Positions 16,947 to 26,264 of a DNA stretch of 64,000 nucleotides are shown here, piece after piece. The position numbers were made by a program, and so were the translations under genes. Within the stretch, counting starts at the first letter, position 1; each line of letters begins with the position of its first letter. Source of the stretch: Paraburkholderia sejongensis (GTDB lineage: Bacteria > Pseudomonadota > Gammaproteobacteria > Burkholderiales > Burkholderiaceae); NCBI RefSeq assembly GCF_020880815.1, contig NZ_JAJITD010000003.1, forward strand, positions 248,001-312,000, in the 5' to 3' direction. Under the pieces are notes generated by a model. It saw only the letters and a program-made list of their open reading frames with translations, was not told the DNA's origin and did no database searches.

Positions 16947-16989
16947 GGCTACGATAAAATCGCGGGTTTTCCTCTAAACTCACCTGCCC

Positions 16990-18408
16990 GTGCAATCCGC
17001 TTCCTCTGCTACACCCGCCACACCAGCCACACCCGCCGCTACCGCGCGCGACGCTAGCGCCGACGCCGCCGAATCCAGCCACGATCTCGTCTACGGTCCG
17101 AACGACCGCCCCGCGCCGACCCTCGCGTTCGTCGCGGCGCTCCAGCATCTACTCGCGATCCTCGTGCCGATCGTCACGCCGGGTCTGCTGATCTGCCAGG
17201 CGCTCGGCGTGTCGAGCCGCGACACCACGCTGATCGTATCGATGTCGCTGGTGGTGTCCGGCATCGCGACCTTCCTGCAATGCAAACGCGTCGGGCCGCT
17301 CGGCGCGGGCCTGCTGATCGTGCAGGGCACGAGCTTCAACTTCGTCGGTCCGCTGATCGCCGGCGGCAGCCTGATGGTCAAACAGGGCACCCCGGTCGAA
17401 ACCGTGATGGCGGCGATTTTCGGCGTGGTGATCGCGGGCTCGTTCGTCGAGATCGGCGTGTCGCGCATCCTGCCGTTCGTCAAGCGCCTCATTACGCCGC
17501 TGGTGACCGGCATCGTCGTGCTGCTGATCGGCCTCACGCTGATCAAGGTCGGGCTGATCAGCATGGGCGGCGGCTATGGCGCGATCGCGAAGGGCAACTT
17601 CGCGAGCGTCGAAAACCTCACGCTGTCCGGTCTCGTGCTCGGCACGATCATCGTGCTCAATCGCGTGCCGGTGGTCTGGGTGCGCAGTACCGCGCTGGTG
17701 ATCGCGCTGGCCGTCGGTTATGTGGCGGCGGGCCTGATGGGCCGGCTCGACTTCACCGGCGCGCGCGAAGCGTCGCTGCTGCAGATCCCGACGCCGCTGC
17801 ACTTCGGCCTCGGTTTCTCGTGGCCGCTGTTCGTGCCGATGCTGATCATTTATCTGGTCACGTCACTCGAAGCGATCGGCGACGTAACCGCGACCAGCAA
17901 GATTTCGAAAGAGCCGGTCGAAGGGCCGGTGTGGATGCGGCGCATCAAGGGCGGCGTGCTGGTGAACGGTGTCAACTCGCTGCTGGCCGGTTTCTTCAAC
18001 ACGTTTCCGAGTTCCGTGTTCGCGCAGAACAACGGCGTGATCCAGTTGACCGGTATCGCCAGCCGTCACGTCGGTCTGTGGATCGCGGGCATGCTGGTCG
18101 TGCTCGGTCTGTTTCCGCCGGTGGCCGGCGTGTTGCAGGCGGTGCCGGAACCGGTGCTCGGCGGCGCGGCGATGGTGATGTTCGGCGCTGTCGCCGCGTC
18201 CGGCATCAACATCCTCGCGGGGATTCGCCTCGACCGCCGCGCGCTGCTGATCATCGCGGTTTCGCTCGCGCTGGGCCTGGGCGTGTCGCAGGTGCCGGAG
18301 ATTCTCACGAGCTTGCCGCATGCGTTGAAGAACGTGCTCGAATCGGGCGTCGCGACGGGCGGCATTTGCGGGTTGCTGATGAACTGGTTTTTGCCGGAAA
18401 AGCGTTGA
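16990..18408 (+). CDS. NCS2 family xanthine/uracil permease
   Basis: An inner-membrane nucleobase:cation symporter of 472 residues with about fourteen hydrophobic segments. The NCS2 signature QNNGVIQLTG occurs near residues 340-350 and a TSLEAIGDVTATSK segment precedes it, as in XanP/XanQ-type permeases. The Ala/Thr-rich N-terminus (first 35 residues) is variable in the family. No ATG is available before the first helix, so the GTG at 16990 is the likely start, although no clear ribosome-binding site precedes it. Xanthine or urate is a likely substrate, judged from family resemblance only. Confidence 0.85.
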   Translation: MQSASSATPATPATPAATARDASADAAESSHDLVYGPNDRPAPTLAFVAALQHLLAILVPIVTPGLLICQALGVSSRDTTLIVSMSLVVSGIATFLQCKRVGPLGAGLLIVQGTSFNFVGPLIAGGSLMVKQGTPVETVMAAIFGVVIAGSFVEIGVSRILPFVKRLITPLVTGIVVLLIGLTLIKVGLISMGGGYGAIAKGNFASVENLTLSGLVLGTIIVLNRVPVVWVRSTALVIALAVGYVAAGLMGRLDFTGAREASLLQIPTPLHFGLGFSWPLFVPMLIIYLVTSLEAIGDVTATSKISKEPVEGPVWMRRIKGGVLVNGVNSLLAGFFNTFPSSVFAQNNGVIQLTGIASRHVGLWIAGMLVVLGLFPPVAGVLQAVPEPVLGGAAMVMFGAVAASGINILAGIRLDRRALLIIAVSLALGLGVSQVPEILTSLPHALKNVLESGVATGGICGLLMNWFLPEKR

Positions 18409-18646
18409 TGCGCGACGCTGGCGATCACGCCGGCACCGGGACCCGCGCTGTTGCCGCGGCGGGGTCGACGCTGCCAAAACGGCGCGTTCCCGGCGGTTTC
18501 CCCCTACAAATACAGTCGCGCGGTGATGGTACATTAACGCCTGACCTCGCATAACCCGGGCGCGCGCGACGCGTGCCCGGCGCGCCGGTCCCGGATAAAA
18601 GTACAAACGTGTCCGCCGTCTGATGTGGCGGGCACAGGAGACAACG

Positions 18647-20632
18647 ATGGACGTGCGGCAACGCGATCACATCGAAACCGTGGTGCTGACGACCGCCGGC
18701 GCAGCGCCGGTGGCCGCCCGGATGCACGATGCAATCATCCAGAGCTCGTGGCAACGCTGCGTGCACCAGTACGGCCTCGATCCGACCCGAATGCAGGCGG
18801 CGCGCATCGTGCCGCAAACGCGGTTGCGCGAGCATCAGCAACGCCTCGACGACTTCGCGCGAATCGCCCGTTATGGGCTCGAAACGCTGTACGGCCAGGT
18901 GGCCGGCATGGGTTACGTGGTACTGCTGACCGATGCCGACGGCGTCACCGTCGATTATCTCGGCGACGCCAACACGGATGCGGGGCTGCGTCGCGCGGGC
19001 CTCTATCTGGGCGCCGAATGGAGCGAGAACGGCGCCGGCACCTGCGCGGTCGGCACCGCGCTCGCGACCGGCCAGGCGCTGACCGTGCATCAGGCCGACC
19101 ATTTCGATGCGACCCATATCCCGCTGACCTGCACCGCGGTGCCGCTGTTCGATTCGTACGGCGGGCTGAACGCGATCCTCGACATTTCCGCCCTCAGTTC
19201 GCCGCTCTCGAAAGACAGCCAGAGGCTCGCGCTGCATCTGGTGCGGACCTACGCGGGCCGGATCGAGGACGCTTATTTTCTGCGCCGGCACCGGCAGGAC
19301 TGGATCCTCAAGCTGAGCCCCGGCCCGGAATTTCTCGACGTCAATCCCGAGTACCTGATCGCGCTCGATGCGAACGGCTGCATCGTCGGCCACAATCGCC
19401 GCGCGCAGCAGATGCTGACGGCCGAGCCGCGCGTCGCCGCGGGCGGCGGCGGTGTCGCGTTGCTGGGGATGCGCTTCGACACGCTGTTCGATGCGCGCGC
19501 GGAGGAGCTGGGCCGGTTCGTTTATTCGCGGCCGAGCGAGCAGCGCATCGTCCGGCTCAGCGGCAGCGGCAAACTGCTCTATCTGAGCGTGATGCCGCCC
19601 ATGCTGCGGCTGCCCGCCGAAACCCAACTGCCGATTCCGTCGGCGCTGGCGTCGCTGTGCGGCGGCGATGCGGCGCTGTCGCAGCAATTGCAGCGCGCCG
19701 CGAAGCTGATCGACGCGCCGATCAATCTGCTGATCAACGGCGAGACCGGCAGCGGCAAGGAGTACTTCGCGCGGGCGCTGCATCAGGCAAGCGCGCGGCG
19801 CGACGGTCCATTCATCGCGGTCAACTGCGCGGCGATTCCGGAGACGCTGATCGAAAGCGAGCTGTTCGGGCATCTGCCGCACAGTTTTTCGGGCGCGGGG
19901 CCGAAGGCGCGCCGCGGGCTGATTCAGGAGGCCGATGGCGGCACGCTGTTTCTCGATGAAATCGGCGACATGCCGCGAGAGCTGCAATCGCGGCTGCTGC
20001 GCGTGCTCGCGGAGGGCGAGGTGCTGGCGATCGGCGCGTCGCGGCCGGTGCCGGTCAACGTGCGGGTGATTTCGGCGACCCATCATCCGCTCGATCAGCT
20101 GATCAGCGGCGGGGGCTTTCGCGAAGACCTGTATTACCGGCTCAACGGCGCGCGGTTGGTGTTGCCGCCGCTGCGCGAACGCAGCGATCTGGACTGGCTG
20201 ATCGACAAGTTTCTCGCGGTGCCGCAAGGGGCGGCCGGCTTCACGCTTGCCGAGGCGGCGCGCGCGCAACTGCACCGGCATCGCTGGCCGGGCAATTTGC
20301 GCGAGCTGCGCAATGCGCTCGAATATGCGCGCGCGGTATGCAGCCATCGGCATATCGAGGCCGGCGATCTGCCCGACGGGATCGCCGAGCCGCTTGCGTC
20401 GCCTACGCCCGGCGCGCCGGCAAGCGAGACGGCCACCGTGCATCCTCCGGTCACCGATCCGCATACGCTGCCGCCCGAAGCGATGCTGCTCATGCAGTAC
20501 CTGCGCGCGTCCGGCTGGAACCTCAGCGCGGTCGCGCGGCAGATCGGCATTAGCCGGATGACACTGTATCGGCGGATGGCGCGCTATGGGATCCAGTCGC
20601 CCAATCGCAGCGATACGGTCGCGGGCCATTGA
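18647..20632 (+). CDS. acoR: Sigma-54-dependent activator of acetoin catabolism
   Basis: A 661-residue enhancer-binding protein. The N-terminal region (about 1-320) has the AcoR layout with a GAF-type sensor ([11 protein letters not shown]). The AAA+ domain (about 345-570) has Walker A GETGSGKE and Walker [13 protein letters not shown] Fis-type helix-turn-helix ([20 protein letters not shown]) ends it. The loop that normally reads GAFTGA and contacts sigma-54 reads HSFSGA at residues 412-417, an unusual change at its first two positions. AGGAG lies six bases before the ATG. It is directly upstream of acoXABC, with activator palindromes and a -24/-12 promoter between, so it presumably activates that operon on sensing acetoin. 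Confidence 0.9.
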   Translation: MDVRQRDHIETVVLTTAGAAPVAARMHDAIIQSSWQRCVHQYGLDPTRMQAARIVPQTRLREHQQRLDDFARIARYGLETLYGQVAGMGYVVLLTDADGVTVDYLGDANTDAGLRRAGLYLGAEWSENGAGTCAVGTALATGQALTVHQADHFDATHIPLTCTAVPLFDSYGGLNAILDISALSSPLSKDSQRLALHLVRTYAGRIEDAYFLRRHRQDWILKLSPGPEFLDVNPEYLIALDANGCIVGHNRRAQQMLTAEPRVAAGGGGVALLGMRFDTLFDARAEELGRFVYSRPSEQRIVRLSGSGKLLYLSVMPPMLRLPAETQLPIPSALASLCGGDAALSQQLQRAAKLIDAPINLLINGETGSGKEYFARALHQASARRDGPFIAVNCAAIPETLIESELFGHLPHSFSGAGPKARRGLIQEADGGTLFLDEIGDMPRELQSRLLRVLAEGEVLAIGASRPVPVNVRVISATHHPLDQLISGGGFREDLYYRLNGARLVLPPLRERSDLDWLIDKFLAVPQGAAGFTLAEAARAQLHRHRWPGNLRELRNALEYARAVCSHRHIEAGDLPDGIAEPLASPTPGAPASETATVHPPVTDPHTLPPEAMLLMQYLRASGWNLSAVARQIGISRMTLYRRMARYGIQSPNRSDTVAGH

Positions 20633-20658
20633 CGGTACGCGGCTGCCACAGCGCACCG

Positions 20659-20705
20659 GGACACCTGTCCACCGCGATACAACCGCCGCTGTGACACCTG
20701 TCACA
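20659..20705. promoter_or_regulatory. Two AcoR upstream activator palindromes
   Basis: GGACACCTGTCC (20659-20670) and TGTGACACCTGTCACA (20690-20705) are inverted repeats that share the core GACACCTGTC. Their centres are 33 bases apart, about three helical turns. They lie 105-150 bases upstream of the -24/-12 promoter, the usual place for enhancer sites. Binding by AcoR is inferred from position. Confidence 0.75.
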
Positions 20706-20810
20706 AGCGCGTGTCGACCGCACGCTTTTCAGCGGCGGTTCTTCAGGGTAACTACGTAATCTCCGCCGCGCTTTCGCTGCATTTCGCCGCATTTGCGCCG
20801 GCCTTCGCAT

Positions 20811-20826
20811 TGGCATGCCTGTTGCA
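20811..20826 (+). promoter_or_regulatory. Sigma-54 (-24/-12) promoter of the acetoin operon
   Basis: TGGCATGCCTGTTGCA matches the consensus TGGCAC-N5-TTGCA, with the invariant GG and GC ten bases apart. It lies 37 bases upstream of the acoX start and downstream of the paired AcoR-type palindromes. The expected transcription start is near 20837. Confidence 0.88.
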
Positions 20827-20862
20827 AAAAGCCTGACCGCATCCACCGATCAGGAGACAGGC

Positions 20863-22065
20863 ATGCGCGAAGCTGGCGCGAATCGTTCGCCGCTCGTCGG
20901 CATCATCGCGAACCCGGTGTCGGCTCGCGACATCCGGCGTGTCGTCGCCAACGCCAATAGTCTGCAACTGGCCGACCGCGTAAACATCGTGCTGCGCGCG
21001 ATGGCCGCGCTCGGCGCGTGCGGCGTGACGCGCGTGCTGATGATGCCGGACCGCGAAGGTCTGAAGCCGATGCTCGAACGCCACCTCGCCCGCGAACGCG
21101 CGGCGGCGAGCGCGTCTCATACATGGCCGCAACTGGAATGGTTAGCGATGCCAACCACCGCGAGCGTCGACGACACGTTCCAGGCCGCGCGCCTGATGCG
21201 CGAAGCGCAGGTCGCGGCGATCGTCGTGCTCGGCGGCGACGGCACCCACCGCGCGGTGGTGCGGGAGTGCGGCCAGGTGCCGATCGCGGGGCTGTCCACC
21301 GGCACCAACAACGCGTACCCCGAACTGCGCGAGGCCACGCTGGCCGGGCTCGCGGTGGGCCTATATGCGACCGGCCGGATTGCGCCCGATGCGGCGCTGA
21401 CTTTCAACAAACGGCTCGACGTGACGCTGAAGGCGGCGAGCGGGGCGGTGCGCGACGACATCGCGTTAGTGGATGTCGCGATCGCGCGTGAACACTACAT
21501 CGGCGCCAAAGCGCTGTGGCGCACCGATTCGCTCGCGGCCGTCTATCTGGCCTTTGCCGATCCGGAAGCGATCGGGCTGTCGTCGATCGGCGGGCTGCTG
21601 GCGCCGCTCGGGCGGTACGAGCCGGGAGGGCTGCACGTGCAGTTGAGCGCGGCGCAGCCGAGCGAGCCGGGTCAGTGCGATGAACGCGGCGCGCCCACCG
21701 GTCACGCGCCGCTATTTCATCTACACGCGCCGATCGCCCCCGGCCTGCTGCAACCGGTGCCGGTCTACGGCTGGCAACGGTTGGTCGACGGCGAGCCGGT
21801 ACGCGTGCGCGAACGCAACGGCGTGGTCGCGCTCGACGGCGAACGCGAGATCACCTTCGGCCCCACCGATCACCTGAGCATCACGCTGCGCGAACGCGCG
21901 TTCCGTTCGATCGCGGTCGCCGCCTGCCTGCGCTATGCGGCGCTGCACGGCCTGTTGCGCGGGCGGCCCGGTCTTGCTCTCGCGACGGGCGTCCCGCCGC
22001 ACGGCACTGCCGAAGCCGCCGGCGCAGCCCCCGCTCCTCCCGCTCCTTTTCCTTCGCCGCTGTAA
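20863..22065 (+). CDS. acoX: Acetoin catabolism protein AcoX, NAD kinase-like
   Basis: A 400-residue protein of the AcoX group, related to ATP-NAD kinases. The N-terminus carries GIIANPVSARDIRR, and the kinase-like GGDGT motif occurs as VVLGGDGTHRAVV, followed by STGTNNAYPE. Its precise reaction in acetoin breakdown is not settled to my knowledge. I chose the ATG at 20863 for the AGGAGA site eight bases upstream; an in-frame ATG sixteen codons earlier overlaps the promoter region. It is the first gene of acoXABC. The C-terminal 30 residues are Pro/Ala-rich and probably disordered. Confidence 0.9.
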   Translation: MREAGANRSPLVGIIANPVSARDIRRVVANANSLQLADRVNIVLRAMAALGACGVTRVLMMPDREGLKPMLERHLARERAAASASHTWPQLEWLAMPTTASVDDTFQAARLMREAQVAAIVVLGGDGTHRAVVRECGQVPIAGLSTGTNNAYPELREATLAGLAVGLYATGRIAPDAALTFNKRLDVTLKAASGAVRDDIALVDVAIAREHYIGAKALWRTDSLAAVYLAFADPEAIGLSSIGGLLAPLGRYEPGGLHVQLSAAQPSEPGQCDERGAPTGHAPLFHLHAPIAPGLLQPVPVYGWQRLVDGEPVRVRERNGVVALDGEREITFGPTDHLSITLRERAFRSIAVAACLRYAALHGLLRGRPGLALATGVPPHGTAEAAGAAPAPPAPFPSPL

Positions 22066-22090
22066 ATCAGAACCTTCACAGGAGACACGC

Positions 22091-23080
22091 ATGACTTCGC
22101 AATCTGCTTCGCTACCGTTGGGCCATCGCGAACTGCTCGACTGTTATCGCCGGATGCGCACCATCCGCGAGTTCGAGGAACGCCTGCACGTCGATTTTTC
22201 GCGCGGCGACATCCCCGGTTTCGTGCACCTTTATGCGGGCGAGGAAGCCGCCGGCGTCGGCATCCTGCACCATCTGCACGACGGCGACCGGATCGCCAGC
22301 ACGCACCGCGGTCACGGCCACTGCATCGCCAAGGGCGTCGACGTGATCGGCATGATGAAAGAGATCTACGGCAAGACCGGCGGCTCCTGCAACGGCAAGG
22401 GCGGCTCGATGCATATCGCCGATCTGTCGAAAGGGATGATGGGCGCCAACGGGATTCTCGGCGCCGGCGCGCCGCTGATCTGCGGCGCCGCGCTGGCCGC
22501 CAAATTTCGCGGCAAGGGCGAAGTCGGCATCACCTTCGCGGGCGACGGCGCGTCCAACCAGGGCACCTTCCTCGAAAGCCTGAATCTGGCCGCCGTGTGG
22601 AATCTGCCGGTGATTTTCGTGATCGAGAACAACGGCTATGCGGAAGCGACTTCGCGCGACTACGCGACGGCCGTCGACAGCTACGTCGATCGCGCGGCCG
22701 GTTTCGGCATTCCCGGCGTCACGGTGGACGGCACCGATTTCTTCGCAGTGCACGAGGCCGCCGGCGAAGTGATTCGCCGCGCGCGCGAAGGCGGCGGCCC
22801 GTCGCTGCTCGAATGCAAGATGGTGCGCTTTTACGGCCATTTCGAGGGCGACGCGCAGACCTATCGCGCGTCCGGCGAACTGGACGAGATCCGCGCGAAC
22901 CGCGACTGCCTGAAGATTTTCGCGGCGCGGGTGATCGAGGCCGAGGTCCTCACGCGGGCCGAGCTGGAGGCGATCGACCACGAGGTCGGCGCGCTGATCG
23001 AGCGCGCGGTGCAGGAAGCGAAGGCCGCGCCGCTGCCGAAACCGGCCGATCTGCTCACCGACGTCTACGTGAAGTACTGA
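22091..23080 (+). CDS. acoA: Acetoin dehydrogenase E1 component, alpha subunit
   Basis: A 329-residue thiamine-diphosphate-dependent subunit of the acetoin:DCPIP oxidoreductase complex, which cleaves acetoin to acetaldehyde and an acetyl group. It carries the ThDP motif GDGASNQGTFLESLN with ENN (FVIENNGYA), plus STHRGHGHCIAKG and GKGGSMHIAD as in pyruvate-type E1 alpha subunits. The start ATG follows AGGAGA. It lies 25 bases after acoX and 35 before acoB, all in one operon. Confidence 0.94.
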   Translation: MTSQSASLPLGHRELLDCYRRMRTIREFEERLHVDFSRGDIPGFVHLYAGEEAAGVGILHHLHDGDRIASTHRGHGHCIAKGVDVIGMMKEIYGKTGGSCNGKGGSMHIADLSKGMMGANGILGAGAPLICGAALAAKFRGKGEVGITFAGDGASNQGTFLESLNLAAVWNLPVIFVIENNGYAEATSRDYATAVDSYVDRAAGFGIPGVTVDGTDFFAVHEAAGEVIRRAREGGGPSLLECKMVRFYGHFEGDAQTYRASGELDEIRANRDCLKIFAARVIEAEVLTRAELEAIDHEVGALIERAVQEAKAAPLPKPADLLTDVYVKY

Positions 23081-23115
23081 CCCGCGAACCCGACGAATCC
23101 AGAGGAATCCGTATC

Positions 23116-24135
23116 ATGGCCCGCAAACTCAGCATGAAGCTGGCGATCAACGAAGCGATCGACCAGGAAATGACCCGCGATCCGAGCGTGATCATGCTCG
23201 GCGAAGACATCGTCGGCGGCTCCGGCGCCGATGGCGAGAAAGACGCCTGGGGCGGCGTGCTCGGCGTCACCAAGGGACTGTACGCGAAGCACGGCGACCG
23301 CCTGCTCGACACGCCGCTCAGCGAAAGCGCGTATGTGGGCGCTGCGATCGGCGCGGCAGCCTGCGGGATGCGGCCGATCGCCGAATTGATGTTCATCGAT
23401 TTCATGGGCGTGTGCTTCGACCAGATCTTCAATCAGGCCGCCAAATTCCGCTACATGTTCGGTGGTAAGGCCGAGACGCCGGTGGTGATCCGTTGCATGG
23501 TCGGCGCCGGTTTTCGCGCGGCCGCGCAGCACTCGCAGATGCTCACGCCGCTGTTTACGCACATCCCCGGGCTGAAGGTGGTTTGCCCGAGCACGCCGTA
23601 CGACACCAAGGGGCTGTTGATCCAGGCGATCCGCGACAACGACCCGGTGATCTTCTGCGAGCACAAGAACCTGTACGGCTTCGAAGGCGAAGTGCCGGAG
23701 AACTCGTATGCGATTCCGTTCGGCGAGGCGAACGTCGTGCGCGACGGTAAGCAGGTGTCGATCGTCACTTATGGGCTGATGGTGCATCGCGCGTTGGAGG
23801 CCGCGACGCAGCTCGCGAAGGACGGCATCGACGCGGAAGTGATCGACTTGCGTACGCTCTCGCCGCTCGATATGGACACGGTGCTCGAATCGGTCGAGAA
23901 AACCGGCCATCTGGTCGTGGTGGACGAGGCGAGCCCGCGCTGCAATATCGCGACCGATATTTCCGCGCAGGTCGCGCAACAGATTTTCGGCGCGCTGAAG
24001 GGGCCGATCGAAATGGTCGCGCCGCCGCATGTGCCGGTGCCGTTCTCGCCGACACTCGAAGATCTTTATATTCCCAGCGCCGGGCAGATCGTGGACGCGG
24101 TCCGTCGCACGCTCGGCACAGGAGGCAAGCACTGA
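23116..24135 (+). CDS. acoB: Acetoin dehydrogenase E1 component, beta subunit
   Basis: A 339-residue transketolase-type subunit that pairs with AcoA. It opens MARKLSMKLAINEAIDQEM and shows MLGEDIVGG, the loop LDTPLSESAYVG, ELMFIDFMG and QHSQMLTPLFTHIPGLKVV, all typical of E1 beta. The C-terminal transketolase domain includes VVVDEASPRCN. Its TGA overlaps the acoC ATG (TGATG), indicating translational coupling and equal dosage. Confidence 0.94.
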   Translation: MARKLSMKLAINEAIDQEMTRDPSVIMLGEDIVGGSGADGEKDAWGGVLGVTKGLYAKHGDRLLDTPLSESAYVGAAIGAAACGMRPIAELMFIDFMGVCFDQIFNQAAKFRYMFGGKAETPVVIRCMVGAGFRAAAQHSQMLTPLFTHIPGLKVVCPSTPYDTKGLLIQAIRDNDPVIFCEHKNLYGFEGEVPENSYAIPFGEANVVRDGKQVSIVTYGLMVHRALEAATQLAKDGIDAEVIDLRTLSPLDMDTVLESVEKTGHLVVVDEASPRCNIATDISAQVAQQIFGALKGPIEMVAPPHVPVPFSPTLEDLYIPSAGQIVDAVRRTLGTGGKH

Positions 24136-25256
24136 TGAGCACGTATATCACCCCGATCGTGATGCCCAAGTGGGGGCTGGAAATGCGCGAGGGCACCGTG
24201 CAGGACTGGCTGGTGGCCGAAGGCGAGCGCATCGAAGTCGGCCAGCCGCTGCTCGACGTGGACACCGACAAGATCTCCAATGCCGTCGAGGCGACCGACG
24301 CAGGCCTGTTGCGCCGCATCGTCGCGCAAAGCGGCGACACGCTGCCGGTCAAGGCGCTGCTCGGCGTGCTGGCCGACAGCGAGGTCAGCGACGCCGAGAT
24401 CGAGGCCTACATCGCCGCATACGAGGTGCCGGCCGCCGGCGACGACGAAGAGGACAGCGGGCCGGCGTTCGACTATGTGGACGTCGGCGGCATTCGCGTG
24501 CGCTATGCGCGACGCGGACCGGAACAGGGCACGCCGGTGCTGTTCATTCACGGTTTTGGAGGAGACCTCAACAACTGGCTGTTCAACCTCGATGCGATCG
24601 CGGCCAAACATCCGGTGATCGCGCTCGATCTGCCCGCGCATGGCCAGAGTCAGGCGGCGTTGCCGGGCGCCTCGGTCGATGCGTTGGCCGACTTCGTGCG
24701 GGGCTTCCTGGAGGCGGCGCATGTCAACGGTCCGGTGCACGTTGTCGGCCATTCGATGGGCGGCGCGATCGCGATGCAGATGGCCGTCAGCGCGCCCGCG
24801 CAGGTCGCCAGTCTCGCGCTGGTCAGCCCGGCCGGTTTCGACAGCGAGATCAACAGCGGCTATACCGATGGCTTCGTGCAGGCGCAATCGCGGCGCGAGC
24901 TGAAGCCGGTGCTGGAACAGCTGTTCGCGGACCCCGAACTGGTCAGCCGGCAGATGATCGACGATCTGCTCAAGTTCAAGCGGATGGACGGCATCGAGCC
25001 GTTGCTGGCGGAGCTGGCCGGCACGCTGTTCAAGGACGGCAGGCAATCGGCGATACTGGCGGACCGGCTCGCCGGCGTGGACAAACCGGTGCTCGTGTTG
25101 TGGGGCAAGGACGACCGGGTGATTCCGTCCGCTCAGGCGGCGAGGGCGCCGGCCGGCGCGCAGGTGATCCTGTTCGACGCGACCGGCCATATGGCGATGC
25201 TCGAGAAGGCCAGCGAGGTGAACGCGGCGCTGCTGCGGCATCTCGCAGGCGGCTGA
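24135..25256 (+). CDS. acoC: Acetoin dehydrogenase E2: lipoyl domain fused to alpha/beta hydrolase
   Basis: A 373-residue dihydrolipoamide acetyltransferase of the AcoC type. The N-terminal lipoyl domain (about 1-80) has the modified lysine in VDTDKISNAVEA (K46). A short acidic linker leads to an alpha/beta-hydrolase fold (about 112-373) with FIHGFGGD, the nucleophile elbow GHSMGG (S207), an Asp in LVLWGKDDRVIP and His in TGHMAMLEK. This hydrolase-type acyltransferase domain replaces the usual E2 catalytic core, as is known for AcoC. No E3 gene lies in this operon, so lipoamide dehydrogenase must come from elsewhere. Confidence 0.93.
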   Translation: MSTYITPIVMPKWGLEMREGTVQDWLVAEGERIEVGQPLLDVDTDKISNAVEATDAGLLRRIVAQSGDTLPVKALLGVLADSEVSDAEIEAYIAAYEVPAAGDDEEDSGPAFDYVDVGGIRVRYARRGPEQGTPVLFIHGFGGDLNNWLFNLDAIAAKHPVIALDLPAHGQSQAALPGASVDALADFVRGFLEAAHVNGPVHVVGHSMGGAIAMQMAVSAPAQVASLALVSPAGFDSEINSGYTDGFVQAQSRRELKPVLEQLFADPELVSRQMIDDLLKFKRMDGIEPLLAELAGTLFKDGRQSAILADRLAGVDKPVLVLWGKDDRVIPSAQAARAPAGAQVILFDATGHMAMLEKASEVNAALLRHLAGG

Positions 25257-25312
25257 CGGGCGAGTTCGCGCAAGCTCGGGCGACCGTTGCGCGAGGGTCC
25301 GGCCGGGTCGCC

Positions 25313-26119
25313 ATGGCCGGACTCGCGGTCGCTTTTATCGTGCTCATGCCTATGCCATTCGAGATTGTCGATATCGAGGTGGGCCGCGCCGACCCGCTCG
25401 CCGCGGAGATGGAGTTGTTGTCGCTGGCGGCGGCGGGGCGGTGCGTCGCGCATCTTTGGCAGGCGCCGCTTTCGCTGGTGGTGCCGCGCAGTTACCGGCG
25501 CTTCGGTGAGTTCGAGCGTGCGCGCGCCGAATTCGCGGCACGCGGGTGTCCGGTGTATCTGCGCATGTCCGGCGGCGGGCTGGTGCCGCAAGGGCCGGGC
25601 ATTTTGAATCTGAGCCTTGCGTATCCACTGCGGGGCACCGTCGGCGACCGCTCCGAGACGGTCTATCGACACCTGTGCGCGATCATCGCCGACGCGCTCG
25701 GCACGCTCGGGCTGCGAACGCATTGGCAGACGGTGGAAGGCTCGTTTTGCGACGGCCGCTTCAATCTGGCGTGGGGGCCGCCGGACGATGCGCGCAAGAT
25801 CGCGGGTACCGCGCAGTATTGGCGGCGGGTGGAGGGGGCGTCGACGTCGCCGTCAGCAGCAGCGGTCGCGCCGTTGCACGTCGTGCTGGCTCACGCGGTG
25901 TTGCTGGTCAGCGCCGATTCGCAGGAAATCAATCGGCGCGCCAACGAGTTCGAGGACGCGATCGGCAGCGGCCGGCGGTATCTCGCCGAGCGCGTGGTTA
26001 GCGTGAAGCAGGCGCTGGCGTTGCGTGGCGACCCCTCAGCGGGGCGGCTCGACGAGCGGGTCGCGGCGGCGCTGCGGGCGTGTGTGGTGGCGGCAGGGCC
26101 GCCGGCCGACGGCGCTTGA
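25313..26119 (+). CDS. Lipoate-protein ligase A family protein
   Basis: About 268 residues of the BPL/LplA fold. Diagnostic elements are SLVVPRSYRRFGEFERARAE, the glycine-rich strand YLRMSGGGLVPQGPGILNLS, a Cys/Asp-containing EGSFCDGRFNLAW, and RKIAGTAQYWRR, which contains the catalytic-type lysine (family RKIAGSAQ). It lies 56 bases after acoC, so it may lipoylate K46 of AcoC. It lacks the C-terminal accessory domain of E. coli LplA but has a helical tail. The start is uncertain: the ATG at 25313 is given, with ATGs at 25346 and 25352 as alternatives, none with a strong ribosome-binding site. Confidence 0.75.
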   Translation: MAGLAVAFIVLMPMPFEIVDIEVGRADPLAAEMELLSLAAAGRCVAHLWQAPLSLVVPRSYRRFGEFERARAEFAARGCPVYLRMSGGGLVPQGPGILNLSLAYPLRGTVGDRSETVYRHLCAIIADALGTLGLRTHWQTVEGSFCDGRFNLAWGPPDDARKIAGTAQYWRRVEGASTSPSAAAVAPLHVVLAHAVLLVSADSQEINRRANEFEDAIGSGRRYLAERVVSVKQALALRGDPSAGRLDERVAAALRACVVAAGPPADGA

Positions 26120-26180
26120 TCCTGAGCGTGCCTCACGCACACTCCGAGTTTGTACCGGGCGTTTCATGTACCTCTTCTAT

Positions 26181-26197
26181 TATCAGGGCCCCTGATA
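26181..26197. promoter_or_regulatory. Palindrome upstream of DUF3237 gene
   Basis: TATCAGGGCCCCTGATA is a perfect 8-base inverted repeat around one central C, 67 bases upstream of the DUF3237 start. It has no T-run, so an operator is more likely than a terminator. No regulator gene is adjacent. Confidence 0.5.
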
Positions 26198-26264
26198 GAG
26201 AATCAAACGTTCGAAACGCTTGCCCGGACCGCCTGGCAGCCCGGTATAAACAGGAGACTCACGC

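Noticed and set aside
18425..20704. Very long minus-strand open frame antisense to acoR
   Set aside because: A high-GC mirror of the acoR codon pattern, rich in Arg/Gln/Ala with no domain; acoR itself is unambiguous.
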